Shown: positions 25,508-35,508, counted from the stretch's first letter. The stretch is DNA of 64,000 nucleotides from an uncultured Lachnospiraceae bacterium (GCA_900548905.1 URMK01000026.1:1-64000), one strand, 5' to 3'. Notes: a model not told the origin generated them from the sequence alone. Program-made: numbers and translations.

Positions 25508-26455
25508 TTAATCGTCCTCCTCATCTTCTTCTCTTCTGCGCGCCAGGGAATTCTGTACACGGGTGTACAATTCCTGGGCCGCATTATAGCCCATCTTCTT
25601 CTGGCGGTGGTTGACTGCCGCAGATTCGCAGATAATGGCCAGATTCCGTCCCGGGCGGATGGGGATATTATGGCAGACGATCTTGTTGCCAAGATAATCT
25701 GTATATTCCTCTTCCAGGCCCAGCCTGTCATATTCTTTGTCCTTATTCCAGTCCTCCAGGCGGACCACCAGATCGATGGACTGGGTATCCTTAACGCTGG
25801 ACACACCGAACAGTGTCTTTACATCGATGATTCCGATACCGCGCAGTTCGATAAAATGCTTGGTGATGTCCGGGGCATTCCCTATCAGCGTATCGTCACT
25901 CACCTTACGGATCTCCACCACGTCGTCCGACACAAGACGGTGCCCCCTCTTAATCAGCTCCAGTGCGGCCTCCGATTTGCCGATTCCGCTTTCCCCGGTA
26001 ATCAGCACGCCTTCCCCGTAAACATCCACCAGTACGCCATGAACGGAAATACAGGGGGCAAGCATAACATTCAGCCAGCGGATGATTTCCGCCATAAAAG
26101 CGGAAGTCGCCTTTTTGGTCATGAGAATAGGAACATTTTTTTCCTGGGCAATCTGAAGGAAAAGAGGATCCGGATGAAGCTCTCTGGAAAATACAATACA
26201 GGGAATGGGGTAAGATAACAGCTGGTTATAGATTTTCTGCTTTCTCTCCTCCGTCATGGACTCCATGTAGGTGTATTCCACAAAGCCGATAATCTGAAGG
26301 CGCGTGGCCTCATAATGTTCAAAATACCCCGCCATCTGCAGCGCAGGCCTGTTGATGTCCGGCTGGGTGATCTTAATACCCTTTACATCAATTTCCGGCG
26401 TCAGGTTTTCCAGTTTCATTTTCTCAATGATCTGTGTTAGATTCACATGTGACAT
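25508..26455 (-). CDS. hprK: HPr kinase/phosphorylase
   Basis: A 315-residue bifunctional enzyme that phosphorylates Ser46 of HPr and Crh using ATP or pyrophosphate, and reverses it. Walker A GESGIGKS is at 154-161, with the following RLVSDDVVEI. The second signature ELRGIGIIDVKTLFG is intact. The frame is open 22 codons earlier, but MSHVNLTQ has GGAGG seven bases upstream. The C-terminus is a run of Glu/Asp codons that double as the ribosome site for glk. The Crh-like target is encoded in the same gene run. Confidence 0.96.
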   Translation of the reverse strand: MSHVNLTQIIEKMKLENLTPEIDVKGIKITQPDINRPALQMAGYFEHYEATRLQIIGFVEYTYMESMTEERKQKIYNQLLSYPIPCIVFSRELHPDPLFLQIAQEKNVPILMTKKATSAFMAEIIRWLNVMLAPCISVHGVLVDVYGEGVLITGESGIGKSEAALELIKRGHRLVSDDVVEIRKVSDDTLIGNAPDITKHFIELRGIGIIDVKTLFGVSSVKDTQSIDLVVRLEDWNKDKEYDRLGLEEEYTDYLGNKIVCHNIPIRPGRNLAIICESAAVNHRQKKMGYNAAQELYTRVQNSLARRREEDEEDD

Positions 26456-26572
26456 ACCTTGTCCTCCGATTTCCTTTATTCCCGCGAAACACGAGCCGGG
26501 CAGACATACCCGCATGTACATCCGGCAGCCGGCGCGGGGCCGGCTTATTTTCTGCCATACGTATACCTTTGC

Positions 26573-28444
26573 TTATTTTACCACAGAACCATGAAAAAAA
26601 GAATAGATTTCTTCCGCTATATGCACCGGTATCTCAGCCACTTCGGACAGCTGGGAAACCTCCGCGCCGCGGATATCGTCTATGGATTTGAAATGCCGCA
26701 TCAGCGCTTTCCGCCTTGCCGGCCCCACTCCCGGGATATCATCCAGAACCGAACGAACCTGCTCCTTGCTGCGCAGGGAACGGTGGTATTCAATGGCGAA
26801 CCGGTGGGCTTCATCCTGTATCCGGGTAATCAGTTTAAATCCCTCGCCGCGGGTATCTATGTCGATTTCCGTATTCTGGTAATATAACCCCCTTGTGCGA
26901 TGGTTATCATCTTTTACCATACCGCATACGGGTATTTCTATGCGAAGCTCGTCCAGCACCTGGCGGGCCACATTCACCTGGCCCTTGCCGCCGTCCATCA
27001 GAATCAGATCCGGAAACTTGGTAAAGCTGCCGAATTCCTTCTCAATCTGTTTTTCCTGCAGTTCCTTTGCTTCCTCCATCCCGTGCAGGAACCTTCGGGT
27101 AAGGACCTCCTTCATGCAGGCGTAATCATCGGGACCTGAGACGGTGCGTATTTTAAATTTCCTGTAATCGCTGCGTTTGGGTTTCCCTTTTTCATAAACC
27201 ACCATGGATCCCACATTTTCAAAGCCGCTGATGTTGGAGATATCAAAGGCCTCCATCCGGCTGATATCCGGCAGGGAGAGCAGGCCGCAGATTTCCTTCA
27301 CCGCACCGATGGTCCTTCCTTCTTCTCTTTTAATCCGTTCCCTGTCCTTGCTCAGTACCAGGGCCGCATTGGTTGCCGCCAGCTCCACCAGCTTTTCCTT
27401 GCTCCCCTTCTTGGGAACCCGAATGTGCACACGGCCGCCCCTGCGCGTTCCCAGCCACTGCTCCAGCACCTCCACATCCTCGATTTCCTCCTGAAGCATC
27501 AGTTCCCTGGGTACGAACGGGGTGCCGGCATAGAACTGCTTGACGAAATCCAACAGGATCTGGGCCCCGGTGCTGTCGGAAACATGGGTCATATAAAAAT
27601 GTTCTCTGCCGATCAGCTTGCCGTCCCGCACAAAAAACACCTGTACCACCGCATCGTTTTCATCCTTTGCAAGGGCGATAATATCTTTATCCTCACCGTT
27701 GCTGTCGGTAATTTTCTGCTTCTGGGCCACCTGTTTCACACTGTTGTACAGATCCCGGTAACGGATTGCCTCCTCAAACTCCAGGTTTTCCGAAGCCTGC
27801 TCCATTTTCTGCTGTAAATCCGCCAGGATAGGTTTGAAATTACCATTTAAGAAATCCAGGGCCTTATCCACCTGCTCCCGGTACTCTTCCCGGGAAATTC
27901 CCCCCTGGCACGGCGCGCTGCACTGTCCGATATGGTAATTCAGGCAGGGCCTCTCCATACCGCAGTCTCTGGGCAGGACCCTGTTGCAGGTACGAAGCTT
28001 ATAAAGCTTGTTTATCAGCTCTATCGTATCCTTTACCGCAGCAGCCGAAGTAAAGGGGCCGAAATAGCGGGATTTGTCCTTTTTCATCTGTCTGGAAAAA
28101 AGGACTCTCGGATATTCTTCCCCCGTTGTCACTTTAATATAAGGATAGGTTTTATCATCCTTGAGCATCGTATTGTAGCGGGGGCTGTGCTCTTTAATCA
28201 GATTATTTTCCAGCACCAGCGCTTCCAGCTCCGAATCGGTGACGATATACTCAAACCTGGCTATTTTAGTTACCATTTTTTCGATTTTAGGGCTTTTGTT
28301 CGTGCTCTCCCGGAAATAGGAGCGTACCCGGTTCCGCAGGCTGATGGCCTTACCCACATAAATAATGGTATCCTCTTTGTCGTGCATAATATATACGCCG
28401 GGCTTTGGCGGAAGCTTCTTTAACTCTTCTTCAAAATTAAACAT
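26573..28444 (-). CDS. uvrC: Excinuclease ABC subunit C
   Basis: A 623-residue nucleotide excision repair nuclease that makes both cuts around bulky DNA lesions after UvrA/UvrB loading. The GIY-YIG nuclease is at the N-terminus (PGVYIMHD and IIYVGKAISLRNRVRSY). The four zinc-type cysteines lie around CNRVLPRDC and CLNYHIGQCSAPC, a UvrBC helix is near residue 205, the RNase H-like second nuclease holds ISNISG and LILMDGGKGQV, and a helix-hairpin-helix pair ends the protein (LDDIPGVGPARRKALMRHF). Length is normal. It precedes hprK by about 117 bp. Confidence 0.96.
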   Translation of the reverse strand: MFNFEEELKKLPPKPGVYIMHDKEDTIIYVGKAISLRNRVRSYFRESTNKSPKIEKMVTKIARFEYIVTDSELEALVLENNLIKEHSPRYNTMLKDDKTYPYIKVTTGEEYPRVLFSRQMKKDKSRYFGPFTSAAAVKDTIELINKLYKLRTCNRVLPRDCGMERPCLNYHIGQCSAPCQGGISREEYREQVDKALDFLNGNFKPILADLQQKMEQASENLEFEEAIRYRDLYNSVKQVAQKQKITDSNGEDKDIIALAKDENDAVVQVFFVRDGKLIGREHFYMTHVSDSTGAQILLDFVKQFYAGTPFVPRELMLQEEIEDVEVLEQWLGTRRGGRVHIRVPKKGSKEKLVELAATNAALVLSKDRERIKREEGRTIGAVKEICGLLSLPDISRMEAFDISNISGFENVGSMVVYEKGKPKRSDYRKFKIRTVSGPDDYACMKEVLTRRFLHGMEEAKELQEKQIEKEFGSFTKFPDLILMDGGKGQVNVARQVLDELRIEIPVCGMVKDDNHRTRGLYYQNTEIDIDTRGEGFKLITRIQDEAHRFAIEYHRSLRSKEQVRSVLDDIPGVGPARRKALMRHFKSIDDIRGAEVSQLSEVAEIPVHIAEEIYSFFHGSVVK

Positions 28445-28489
28445 ATTCGATTCACTCCGGTTATCCCCTTGCGGGGATCTTTACGTGAA

Positions 28490-28524
28490 AAGGGATTCTT
28501 ATACCAGAATCATAAGAATCCCTT
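28490..28524 (-). terminator. Intrinsic terminator of ftsH
   Basis: Perfect 12-bp stem AAGGGATTCTTA / TAAGAATCCCTT with an 11-nt loop and T run, between ftsH and uvrC. Confidence 0.88.
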
Positions 28525-28539
28525 GTCTGTAACTTCATT

Positions 28540-31008
28540 TTATTTCTTATCGGAAGGAGGAAGCACGGTATTGGAAAATCTTCCTACCGGCCCGCGCGGT
28601 CCCGCGGGGGTATCATCGTCGTCTTTATCCCCGCCGCGTTCCGACGTTCCATCCGCAAAAGCCGTATTCTGTGCGTTTTCATCCCCCGCAGGCGCTTCCT
28701 CTGTACCGTTCTCCCCGGTACGGAAGAAATCCAAATCCTGGCCCGGTATGCCGCTTTCCTTTGTTTCCCACCAGTCGGACTGCCGTTCCCCGCCGGCAGG
28801 AGCATTCCCGTCCGCGCCGCCGGCGGCCGTCTGCCCGGCTCCATTCCCGCCGGATGTAAAGCTTTCCTCCTGCGTCTGACGGAAATGAAGATCCCAGGGC
28901 TTGGGAACTATTTCCTCTCCGTCTCCCGCTGCCTGCCCGGACACGTTTTCCTGTCCGGAAGAGGATACACCGGTATCGGCAGCAGTACTCCCCGCAGCTG
29001 CACCGACGGATGTCTCCGTACGGGTATTTTCTGAAATACGGGAGCGGGTTTCTTCGGCACTGTCTTCTTCAGGCTCCGGGATCCCTTTTTCCCTGCGGTA
29101 AATCTTCATAAACTCTTTGCCGGTAATGGTTTCTTTCTCGATCAGATATTCCGCGATCCGATCCATAACCTCCCGGTTTCCGCGGAGCAGCTCCAGAGCC
29201 TTTTCGTAGCACTCCTTCAGAATCCGCATAACCTCGGAATCCACTTCTGCAGCAGTCACATCGGAACAGTTCATCACCGCCCGGCCGTCCAGATACTGGC
29301 TCTCCACGGTCTGCAGGCCGATGAGACCGAATTTCTTGCTCATACCGTACTGGGTCACCATAGCCCGGGCAATAGAAGTGGCTTTTTCAATATCGTTGGA
29401 GGCCCCCGTGGTCACGGTGTCAAATACGATTTCCTCCGCCGCCCGGCCTGCCAGCAGGCCAACCAGCATATCATGCAGCTCCGCCTTGGTATTGAGGAAT
29501 TTTTCCTCCTCCGGTACCTGCATCACATATCCCAGGGCACCCATGGTTCTGGGGACGATGGTTATTTTCTGAACCGGTTCCGAGTTTTTCTGAAGAGCGC
29601 TGACCAGCGCATGCCCCACTTCGTGGTAGGATACGATACGACGCTCTTCCTTGCTCATAATACGGTCTTTTTTCTCTTTTCCCACAAGCACCTGTTCCAC
29701 CGCCTCGAACAGATCCTTCTGGCAGACGTAATCCCTGCCCTGCTTTACCGCATTGATGGCGGCTTCATTAATCATATTAGCCAGATCGGAGCCTACGGCG
29801 CCGCTGGTTGCCAGGGCGATGGCATCGAAATCCACGGTATCATCCATGAGCACATCCTTGGCATGCACTCTCAGGATCTCCACACGGCCCTTCAAATCGG
29901 GCTTATCCACAATGATCTGCCTGTCAAAACGTCCGGGACGCAGAAGCGCCTTATCCAGGATTTCCGGCCGGTTGGTAGCGCCCAGGATTAGAACTCCCCT
30001 TGAGCTGTCAAAACCGTCCATCTCTGAAAGCAGCTGGTTCAGCGTCTGTTCCCGCTCCTCGTTTCCGCCGCCGTATTTGGAATCACGGCTGCGGCCGATG
30101 GCGTCAATTTCATCGATAAATATAATACATGGCGCATTTTTAGTGGCTTCCTTGAACAGATCACGCACACGGGAAGCACCCACACCTACATATAACTCTA
30201 TAAAGTCCGAACCGGTCAGGGAGAAGAACGGGACATGGGCTTCCCCGGCCACTGCCTTGGCAAGCAGGGTCTTACCGGTTCCGGGAGGGCCTACCAGCAG
30301 CGCACCCTTGGGAAGCTTTGCACCTATTTTGGAATACCTTCCGGGGTTGTGCAGGAAGTCAACCACCTCCACGAGGGATTCCTTCGCCTCATCCTCACCG
30401 GCCACATCTTTGAACGTCACACCGGTTTCCTTCTGTACGTAAACCTTGGCGTTGCTCTTTCCCACGCCCATGGGGCCTCCCCCGCCGGACATCTTTTTCA
30501 TAAGGAAATTAAACAGGAAAATAATAATAACAAAAGGAAGGACATAGGTAAGGAGAATAGAAAGCAGGAACCCGGAATTATCGGGAATTTCCCCCTTTAT
30601 TTCCACGCCCTTATCCAGCAGATGCTGGACCAGCGTATCGTCCTCTACCCTGCCGGTATAATAATTAATTTCCTCGGCAGCCATAAACGGGTTATCGCTC
30701 TCCTCGGATTTGGGAATAATATTGATCTGGTCATCCGTGATTTCCACACTCTTGACCTCGCCCGCATCCACCTTTTCCAGGAATTCGTTATAGGTGATTT
30801 CCTGGTTGGACACCCCGCTGAGCATTTTCATGAAAAAGCTCATGCATACCAGCGTGACCAGCGCTGCAACCAAAAGCAGCATCAGGTTCTGCTTTTTGGG
30901 AGGCTGCCCGTTTCCTCCCGGTCCGCCCTGGCCGTTACCGGGGCCGCCGCCCTGGCCATTGTTAAAGCCATTGCCGCCGTTATAATTATTTAAGTTGTTA
31001 TTATCCAT
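28540..31008 (-). CDS. ftsH: ATP-dependent zinc metalloprotease FtsH with long disordered tails
   Basis: An 822-residue membrane protease that degrades misfolded membrane and regulatory proteins. An Asn/Gly-rich leader (1-40) precedes the first membrane helix (about 42-62), an extracytoplasmic domain and the second helix (about 146-170). The AAA module follows, with Walker A GPPGTGKT at 240-247 and FIDEIDAIG near 297-305, then the zinc site HEVGH at 462-466. The conserved part ends near residue 645; a further ~177 residues are low-complexity, rich in Gly, Glu, Ala, Thr and Ser, ending in an acidic run and PAGPRGP. Most FtsH proteins end soon after residue 640. A promoter and AGAAAGG precede it. 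Confidence 0.95.
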   Translation of the reverse strand: MDNNNLNNYNGGNGFNNGQGGGPGNGQGGPGGNGQPPKKQNLMLLLVAALVTLVCMSFFMKMLSGVSNQEITYNEFLEKVDAGEVKSVEITDDQINIIPKSEESDNPFMAAEEINYYTGRVEDDTLVQHLLDKGVEIKGEIPDNSGFLLSILLTYVLPFVIIIFLFNFLMKKMSGGGGPMGVGKSNAKVYVQKETGVTFKDVAGEDEAKESLVEVVDFLHNPGRYSKIGAKLPKGALLVGPPGTGKTLLAKAVAGEAHVPFFSLTGSDFIELYVGVGASRVRDLFKEATKNAPCIIFIDEIDAIGRSRDSKYGGGNEEREQTLNQLLSEMDGFDSSRGVLILGATNRPEILDKALLRPGRFDRQIIVDKPDLKGRVEILRVHAKDVLMDDTVDFDAIALATSGAVGSDLANMINEAAINAVKQGRDYVCQKDLFEAVEQVLVGKEKKDRIMSKEERRIVSYHEVGHALVSALQKNSEPVQKITIVPRTMGALGYVMQVPEEEKFLNTKAELHDMLVGLLAGRAAEEIVFDTVTTGASNDIEKATSIARAMVTQYGMSKKFGLIGLQTVESQYLDGRAVMNCSDVTAAEVDSEVMRILKECYEKALELLRGNREVMDRIAEYLIEKETITGKEFMKIYRREKGIPEPEEDSAEETRSRISENTRTETSVGAAAGSTAADTGVSSSGQENVSGQAAGDGEEIVPKPWDLHFRQTQEESFTSGGNGAGQTAAGGADGNAPAGGERQSDWWETKESGIPGQDLDFFRTGENGTEEAPAGDENAQNTAFADGTSERGGDKDDDDTPAGPRGPVGRFSNTVLPPSDKK

Positions 31009-31073
31009 AATGTAAAACCTTTCTGTAACAGCTTCTCTATAGGAAACTGGCTAAATTCTGATAATCATTTCTT

Positions 31074-31102
31074 ATTATAGGGTTTGAGAGAATATAAATC
31101 AA
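31074..31102 (-). promoter_or_regulatory. ftsH promoter
   Basis: On the minus strand, TTGATT (31102-31097), 17 bases and TATAAT (31079-31074), correctly placed 65 bp before the ftsH start. Confidence 0.7.
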
Positions 31103-31190
31103 TATTAATTCTATGAAATTATGGGGCAAACTATAAAAGATTTATTAATTTTTTTGCAGAAAACGGTAGATTTTTTTCTGTTTTCCGTTG

Positions 31191-31258
31191 TATAATATTG
31201 AAATTGAGTTTTCAATATAAAGGGCGGGGAACCGGTACGCTTCAGGGCGTACTTTTCT
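31191..31258 (+). promoter_or_regulatory. pyrG promoter and structured leader
   Basis: A TATAAT at 31191-31196 lies about 100 bp before pyrG. It overlaps a perfect 9-bp inverted repeat ATATTGAAA / TTTCAATAT (31195-31218). Downstream, GTACGC/GCGTAC (31235-31252) is followed by TTTTCT, a terminator-like hairpin between promoter and gene. CTP synthase leaders in Firmicutes are often attenuated in response to CTP; the transcript start here does not show the GGGC run of the Bacillus mechanism, so any control would differ. Confidence 0.5.
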
Positions 31259-31296
31259 AATTTACATGGCCATCTGATGGCAGAATGGAGAACGCT

Positions 31297-32901
31297 ATGG
31301 CAGTAAAGTACGTATTTGTTACAGGCGGCGTGGTATCCGGTCTTGGTAAAGGTATTACCGCCGCATCTTTGGGCAGGCTTCTGAAGGCACGGGGCTATAA
31401 GGTCACCATGCAGAAGTTCGACCCGTATATCAACATTGACCCCGGAACCATGAATCCGATACAGCACGGCGAGGTATTTGTCACTGACGACGGTACGGAA
31501 ACCGACCTGGATCTGGGCCATTACGAAAGATTTATCGATGAAAACCTGGGCAAGAATTCCAACGTCACCACCGGCAAGATCTACTGGTCTGTCCTGCAGA
31601 AGGAACGCAGGGGCGACTACGGCGGCGGGACGGTTCAGGTCATCCCTCACATTACCAATGAAATCAAAAGCCGGTTTTACCGCAATTTTACCGATGATGA
31701 TACCAGGATCGCCATTATCGAAGTAGGCGGTACCGTCGGCGATATTGAAAGCCAGCCTTTCCTGGAATCCATCCGGCAGTTCCAGCACGAAGCCGGACAC
31801 GAAAATGTCATTTTAATCCATGTGACCTTAATTCCCTATCTGCGCGCATCCCAGGAACTGAAAACAAAACCTACCCAGGCCAGCGTAAAAGAACTGCAGG
31901 GAATGGGGATCCAGCCTGACATCATCGTATGCCGCAGTGAAATCCCCCTAGACAAAGGAATCAAGGACAAAATAGCTCTTTTTTGCAATGTACCCAGCGC
32001 GCATGTGCTGCAGAACCTGGATGTGGAATATCTGTACGAAGCGCCGCTCGCCATGGAAGAAGAGCATCTGGCCGATGTTGTCTGTGAATGCCTGCACCTG
32101 GAAAACCGGGAACCGGATCTGACGGACTGGAAAGCCATGGTGGAAGCCCTCCGCGCTCCGGAATCCGAAGTCACCATCGCCCTGGTGGGCAAGTATATCC
32201 AGCTGCACGATGCCTATATCAGTGTTGTGGAAGCGCTGAAGCACGGAGGTATTTCCAACCGCGTTACCGTAAATATCAAGTGGGTGGACTCCGAGCTTGT
32301 TACCGCCTCCAATGCCGGTGAAATGCTGGGAGATGTGGACGGCATCCTGGTTCCCGGCGGATTCGGCGACCGGGGTATTGAAGGGAAAATCCAGGCAATT
32401 TCCTACGCCAGGACCCATAATATTCCTTTTTTGGGCCTGTGCCTCGGCATGCAGCTGTCTATTGTGGAATACGCACGGAACGTACTCGGATATGCGGATG
32501 CCCACAGCGTGGAACTGGACCCTTCCACCACCCATCCGGTTATTGCCCTGATGCCGGATCAGAATGGCGTGGAGGATATCGGAGGCACCCTCCGTTTAGG
32601 CTCTTATCCCTGTGTGCTGGACAAGACCTCCAAAGCCTTTTCCCTGTACGGGAATGATACCATCCACGAGCGGCACCGCCATCGTTATGAAGTAAATAAC
32701 GACTACCGCAGTGTCCTGACAGCTAATGGCATGAAGCTTTCCGGCCTTTCACCGGACGGCCGTATTGTGGAGATGTGTGAGCTTCCGGAGCATCCGTTCT
32801 TCCTTGCCACCCAGGCCCATCCGGAATTAAAATCAAGACCCAACAGACCCCATCCCCTGTTCCGCGGCTTTATCGCCGCCGCTGTGCAAAAGAAAAAATA
32901 A
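31297..32901 (+). CDS. pyrG: CTP synthase
   Basis: A 534-residue enzyme that converts UTP to CTP using ATP and glutamine. The N-terminal synthetase domain opens with KYVFVTGGVVSGLGKGITAA (in pieces) and contains TKPTQASVKELQ. The C-terminal class I glutamine amidotransferase holds the nucleophile in GLCLGMQ and the His-Glu pair in HPELKSRP. The ORF could start at 31285, but the ATG at 31297 has GGAG six bases upstream and begins the family sequence. The leader has attenuator-like structure. Confidence 0.97.
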   Translation: MAVKYVFVTGGVVSGLGKGITAASLGRLLKARGYKVTMQKFDPYINIDPGTMNPIQHGEVFVTDDGTETDLDLGHYERFIDENLGKNSNVTTGKIYWSVLQKERRGDYGGGTVQVIPHITNEIKSRFYRNFTDDDTRIAIIEVGGTVGDIESQPFLESIRQFQHEAGHENVILIHVTLIPYLRASQELKTKPTQASVKELQGMGIQPDIIVCRSEIPLDKGIKDKIALFCNVPSAHVLQNLDVEYLYEAPLAMEEEHLADVVCECLHLENREPDLTDWKAMVEALRAPESEVTIALVGKYIQLHDAYISVVEALKHGGISNRVTVNIKWVDSELVTASNAGEMLGDVDGILVPGGFGDRGIEGKIQAISYARTHNIPFLGLCLGMQLSIVEYARNVLGYADAHSVELDPSTTHPVIALMPDQNGVEDIGGTLRLGSYPCVLDKTSKAFSLYGNDTIHERHRHRYEVNNDYRSVLTANGMKLSGLSPDGRIVEMCELPEHPFFLATQAHPELKSRPNRPHPLFRGFIAAAVQKKK

Positions 32902-32923
32902 ATTAAATGATGAAGAGGAACCT

Positions 32924-34399
32924 ATGAAGTACGGATTTGATAACAACAAATATTTAAAAATGCAGTCAGAGCATATCAGGGAGCGCATTGCCATGTTCGG
33001 CGACAAGCTGTACCTGGAATTCGGAGGAAAGCTTTTTGACGATTATCACGCCTCCCGTGTCCTTCCCGGTTTTGAACCGGACAGTAAATTTAAAATGCTC
33101 CGTCAGCTGAAGGATCAGGCGGAAATTGTGCTTGTCATCAGCGCCCCCTCCATTGAAAGGAACAAAATCCGCATGGATTCCGGGCTCACCTATGATGCCG
33201 AGGTTCTCCGTCTCATCGAAACCTTCCGCAAAATGGGCTTTCTTGCCAGTTCCGTTGTTATCACCCAGTATTCCGGCCAGCCCTCTGCCGATCAGTACCG
33301 CGTTCGGCTCAATAATCTGGGAATCCGCTCTTATCTTCATTATGTGATCGAAGGCTATCCCGATAATATTGACTTAATCGTCAGTGACGAAGGCTATGGC
33401 CGGAATGAATACGTGGAAACCACCAGGCCCCTTGTGGTCATCACCGCTCCCGGTCCCGGCAGCGGTAAAATGGCCACCTGCCTTTCCCAGCTCTACCATG
33501 AGCACCAGAGGGGCATCCAGGCCGGATATGCCAAATTCGAGACCTTCCCTATCTGGAACCTTCCGCTGAAGCATCCGGTCAACATGGCCTACGAAGCGGC
33601 AACGGCAGACCTGAATGATGTAAACATGATCGACCCCTTCCATCTGGAGGCTTACGGGAAAACCACGGTGAACTATAACCGGGATGTGGAGATTTTTCCG
33701 GTCCTCAACGCCATCTTCGAACAGATTCTGGGCGAAAGCCCTTATAAATCCCCCACGGATATGGGGGTAAATATGGCGGGCAACTGCATCATTGATGATG
33801 TCAGCTGCCGGGAGGCCGCCAACCAGGAAATCATCCGCCGCTATTACCACTGCCTGTGTGAACTGAAGCGTGGTAACAGTTCCAAGGATATCCTTTATAA
33901 GCTTCAGCTGCTCATGAAACAGGCCGGACTCACCATCAATGACCGTCCCGTGGTAAAAGCCGCCATGCAGCGGGAGCAGGAAACCGGACATCCCGCCGTG
34001 GCTCTCGAGCTTTCCGACGGTACGCTGGTAACCGGCAAGACCACCGACCTCCTGGGCGCCGCCTCCGCCTGCCTTCTGAATTCCCTGAAAGTAGTGGAAG
34101 GCATTGACCACGAGGTACACTTAGTATCTCCCCAGGCCATCGAGCCTATCCAGACACTGAAAACCTCTTATCTGGGAAGCATTAACCCAAGGCTCCATAC
34201 GGACGAAATCCTCATCGCCCTGTCCATCAGCGCCGCCACGGATAAGCGGGCCGCCCTTGCCTTAAGCGCCCTGCGCCAGCTGAAGGGCTGCGAAGTCCAT
34301 TCTTCCGTCATGCTCTCCTCCGTGGATGAGGCGGTATTCAAGAAGCTGGGAATGCATCTTACCTGCGAACCGAAAACGGAATCGGACAATCAGCAATAG
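32924..34399 (+). CDS. DUF1846 (UPF0371) family protein
   Basis: A 491-residue protein matching the UPF0371/DUF1846 family by its opening FDNNKYLKMQSEHIRERIAMF (in pieces), LYLEFGGKLFDDYHASRVLPGF (in pieces) and ITAPGPGSGKMATCLSQLYH. The N-terminal part contains a P-loop-like GPGSGK stretch. No enzymatic role is firmly known to me; an ATP-dependent function is an inference from that loop. It follows pyrG by 22 bp on the same strand and is probably co-transcribed, ending at a strong terminator. Confidence 0.88.
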   Translation: MKYGFDNNKYLKMQSEHIRERIAMFGDKLYLEFGGKLFDDYHASRVLPGFEPDSKFKMLRQLKDQAEIVLVISAPSIERNKIRMDSGLTYDAEVLRLIETFRKMGFLASSVVITQYSGQPSADQYRVRLNNLGIRSYLHYVIEGYPDNIDLIVSDEGYGRNEYVETTRPLVVITAPGPGSGKMATCLSQLYHEHQRGIQAGYAKFETFPIWNLPLKHPVNMAYEAATADLNDVNMIDPFHLEAYGKTTVNYNRDVEIFPVLNAIFEQILGESPYKSPTDMGVNMAGNCIIDDVSCREAANQEIIRRYYHCLCELKRGNSSKDILYKLQLLMKQAGLTINDRPVVKAAMQREQETGHPAVALELSDGTLVTGKTTDLLGAASACLLNSLKVVEGIDHEVHLVSPQAIEPIQTLKTSYLGSINPRLHTDEILIALSISAATDKRAALALSALRQLKGCEVHSSVMLSSVDEAVFKKLGMHLTCEPKTESDNQQ

Positions 34400-34412
34400 C
34401 ATAAAACCATAT

Positions 34413-34473
34413 AAAAACCCCTTCGGAAGATAAGCGCCCGCCTGGCAGACAGCTTATCCTCCGGAGGGGTTTT
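34413..34473. terminator. Intrinsic terminator after the DUF1846 gene
   Basis: Long inverted repeat with AAAACCCC and GATAAGC on one side and GCTTATC and GGGGTTTT on the other. It lies between converging genes and can work in both directions. Confidence 0.85.
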
Positions 34474-34493
34474 CCTGAAATCAGGTATCCACC

Positions 34494-35408
34494 CTACAGA
34501 CGGGTTTTATAGTTACCAACCACATTCACCCCTTCGTTTACCACGATAAAGGCATGAGGATCGTATTTGTGCACAATATTCTTCAGCTGGCTCAGTTCAT
34601 ACTTGGAAATCAGGACAAATAAGATGTGTACGGATTCATCCGTATAGGCCCCGATAGCTTCCCATTTGGTGATCCCCCGTTCCAGTTCGGTGAAAATTTC
34701 CTTTTCCATTTCCTCATCCCTGGCCTTCGTAATGATACGCACCTCCACATTGATCGTCTGGGCATGTACCTTATCGATGGCGAAAGAACTCAAAGATGCA
34801 TAAATGAGGGAATAGATTACCGTAGGGATATCAAACAGGAACATGCAGACTGAATACAGGATGATATTGGTGATAAGGTTCACCCGCCCCACACGGAAAT
34901 CCTTGCGCCATTTGATCAGCATCATGCCCACTATATCCATGCCGCCCAGAGAACCGCCGCTCTTTAAGGCAAGCCCCATTCCCAGTCCGCAGATAATACC
35001 GCCAATCACACAGCAGGCCAGCGTATCATCCGGCAATATGGGCTGTACCGGAATAGGGATCACCGATAAAAGGACAGTCACTGTAGTGACGCACATAACG
35101 GTTTTGATAAAAAACCGCCTTCCTATCCGTTTCATGGAAAGCAGTAATATAGGCACGTTGATCAGGTAGTAAATCACACCGGCTATATCAAAATTTTGAA
35201 GCGGCAGATTCAGGTACTGAATGAGCAGAGTCCTGAGAATTTGGGAAAAACCCATAATGCCGCCGCTGTAAAGGGCAACCGGTACGATAAACAGGTTAAT
35301 CCCCAGCGAATAAACCACCGCGCCGGCAAGGGCTCCTATAAATCGGTTGATTTGGTACCATTTCCAGCTTTTTTCCATGTCCTTGAACTTTTCCAGGGCA
35401 GTTTCCAT
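34494..35408 (-). CDS. YitT family membrane protein (DUF161/DUF2179)
   Basis: A 304-residue protein with five to six membrane helices in the first two thirds (GALAGAVVYSLGINLFIVP, GGSLGGMDIVG) and a cytoplasmic C-terminal DUF2179-type domain (RGITKWEAIGAYTDE, then DPHAFIVVNEGVNVVG). The family is common in Firmicutes and its transport or sensing role is not settled. The frame is open 24 codons earlier, but the ATG at 35408 has AGGAGG nine bases upstream. Its neighbour on the left converges at a shared terminator; on the right an AT-rich island starts. Confidence 0.88.
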   Translation of the reverse strand: METALEKFKDMEKSWKWYQINRFIGALAGAVVYSLGINLFIVPVALYSGGIMGFSQILRTLLIQYLNLPLQNFDIAGVIYYLINVPILLLSMKRIGRRFFIKTVMCVTTVTVLLSVIPIPVQPILPDDTLACCVIGGIICGLGMGLALKSGGSLGGMDIVGMMLIKWRKDFRVGRVNLITNIILYSVCMFLFDIPTVIYSLIYASLSSFAIDKVHAQTINVEVRIITKARDEEMEKEIFTELERGITKWEAIGAYTDESVHILFVLISKYELSQLKNIVHKYDPHAFIVVNEGVNVVGNYKTRL

Positions 35409-35508
35409 TTGCAAAATCCTCCTGTCACCAGTATTCCCAGATCTATTATAACTTACCCGGGACAGGATTGCATCAATCATTTTTCATAACGGTTCCATAC
35501 CCACAAAG

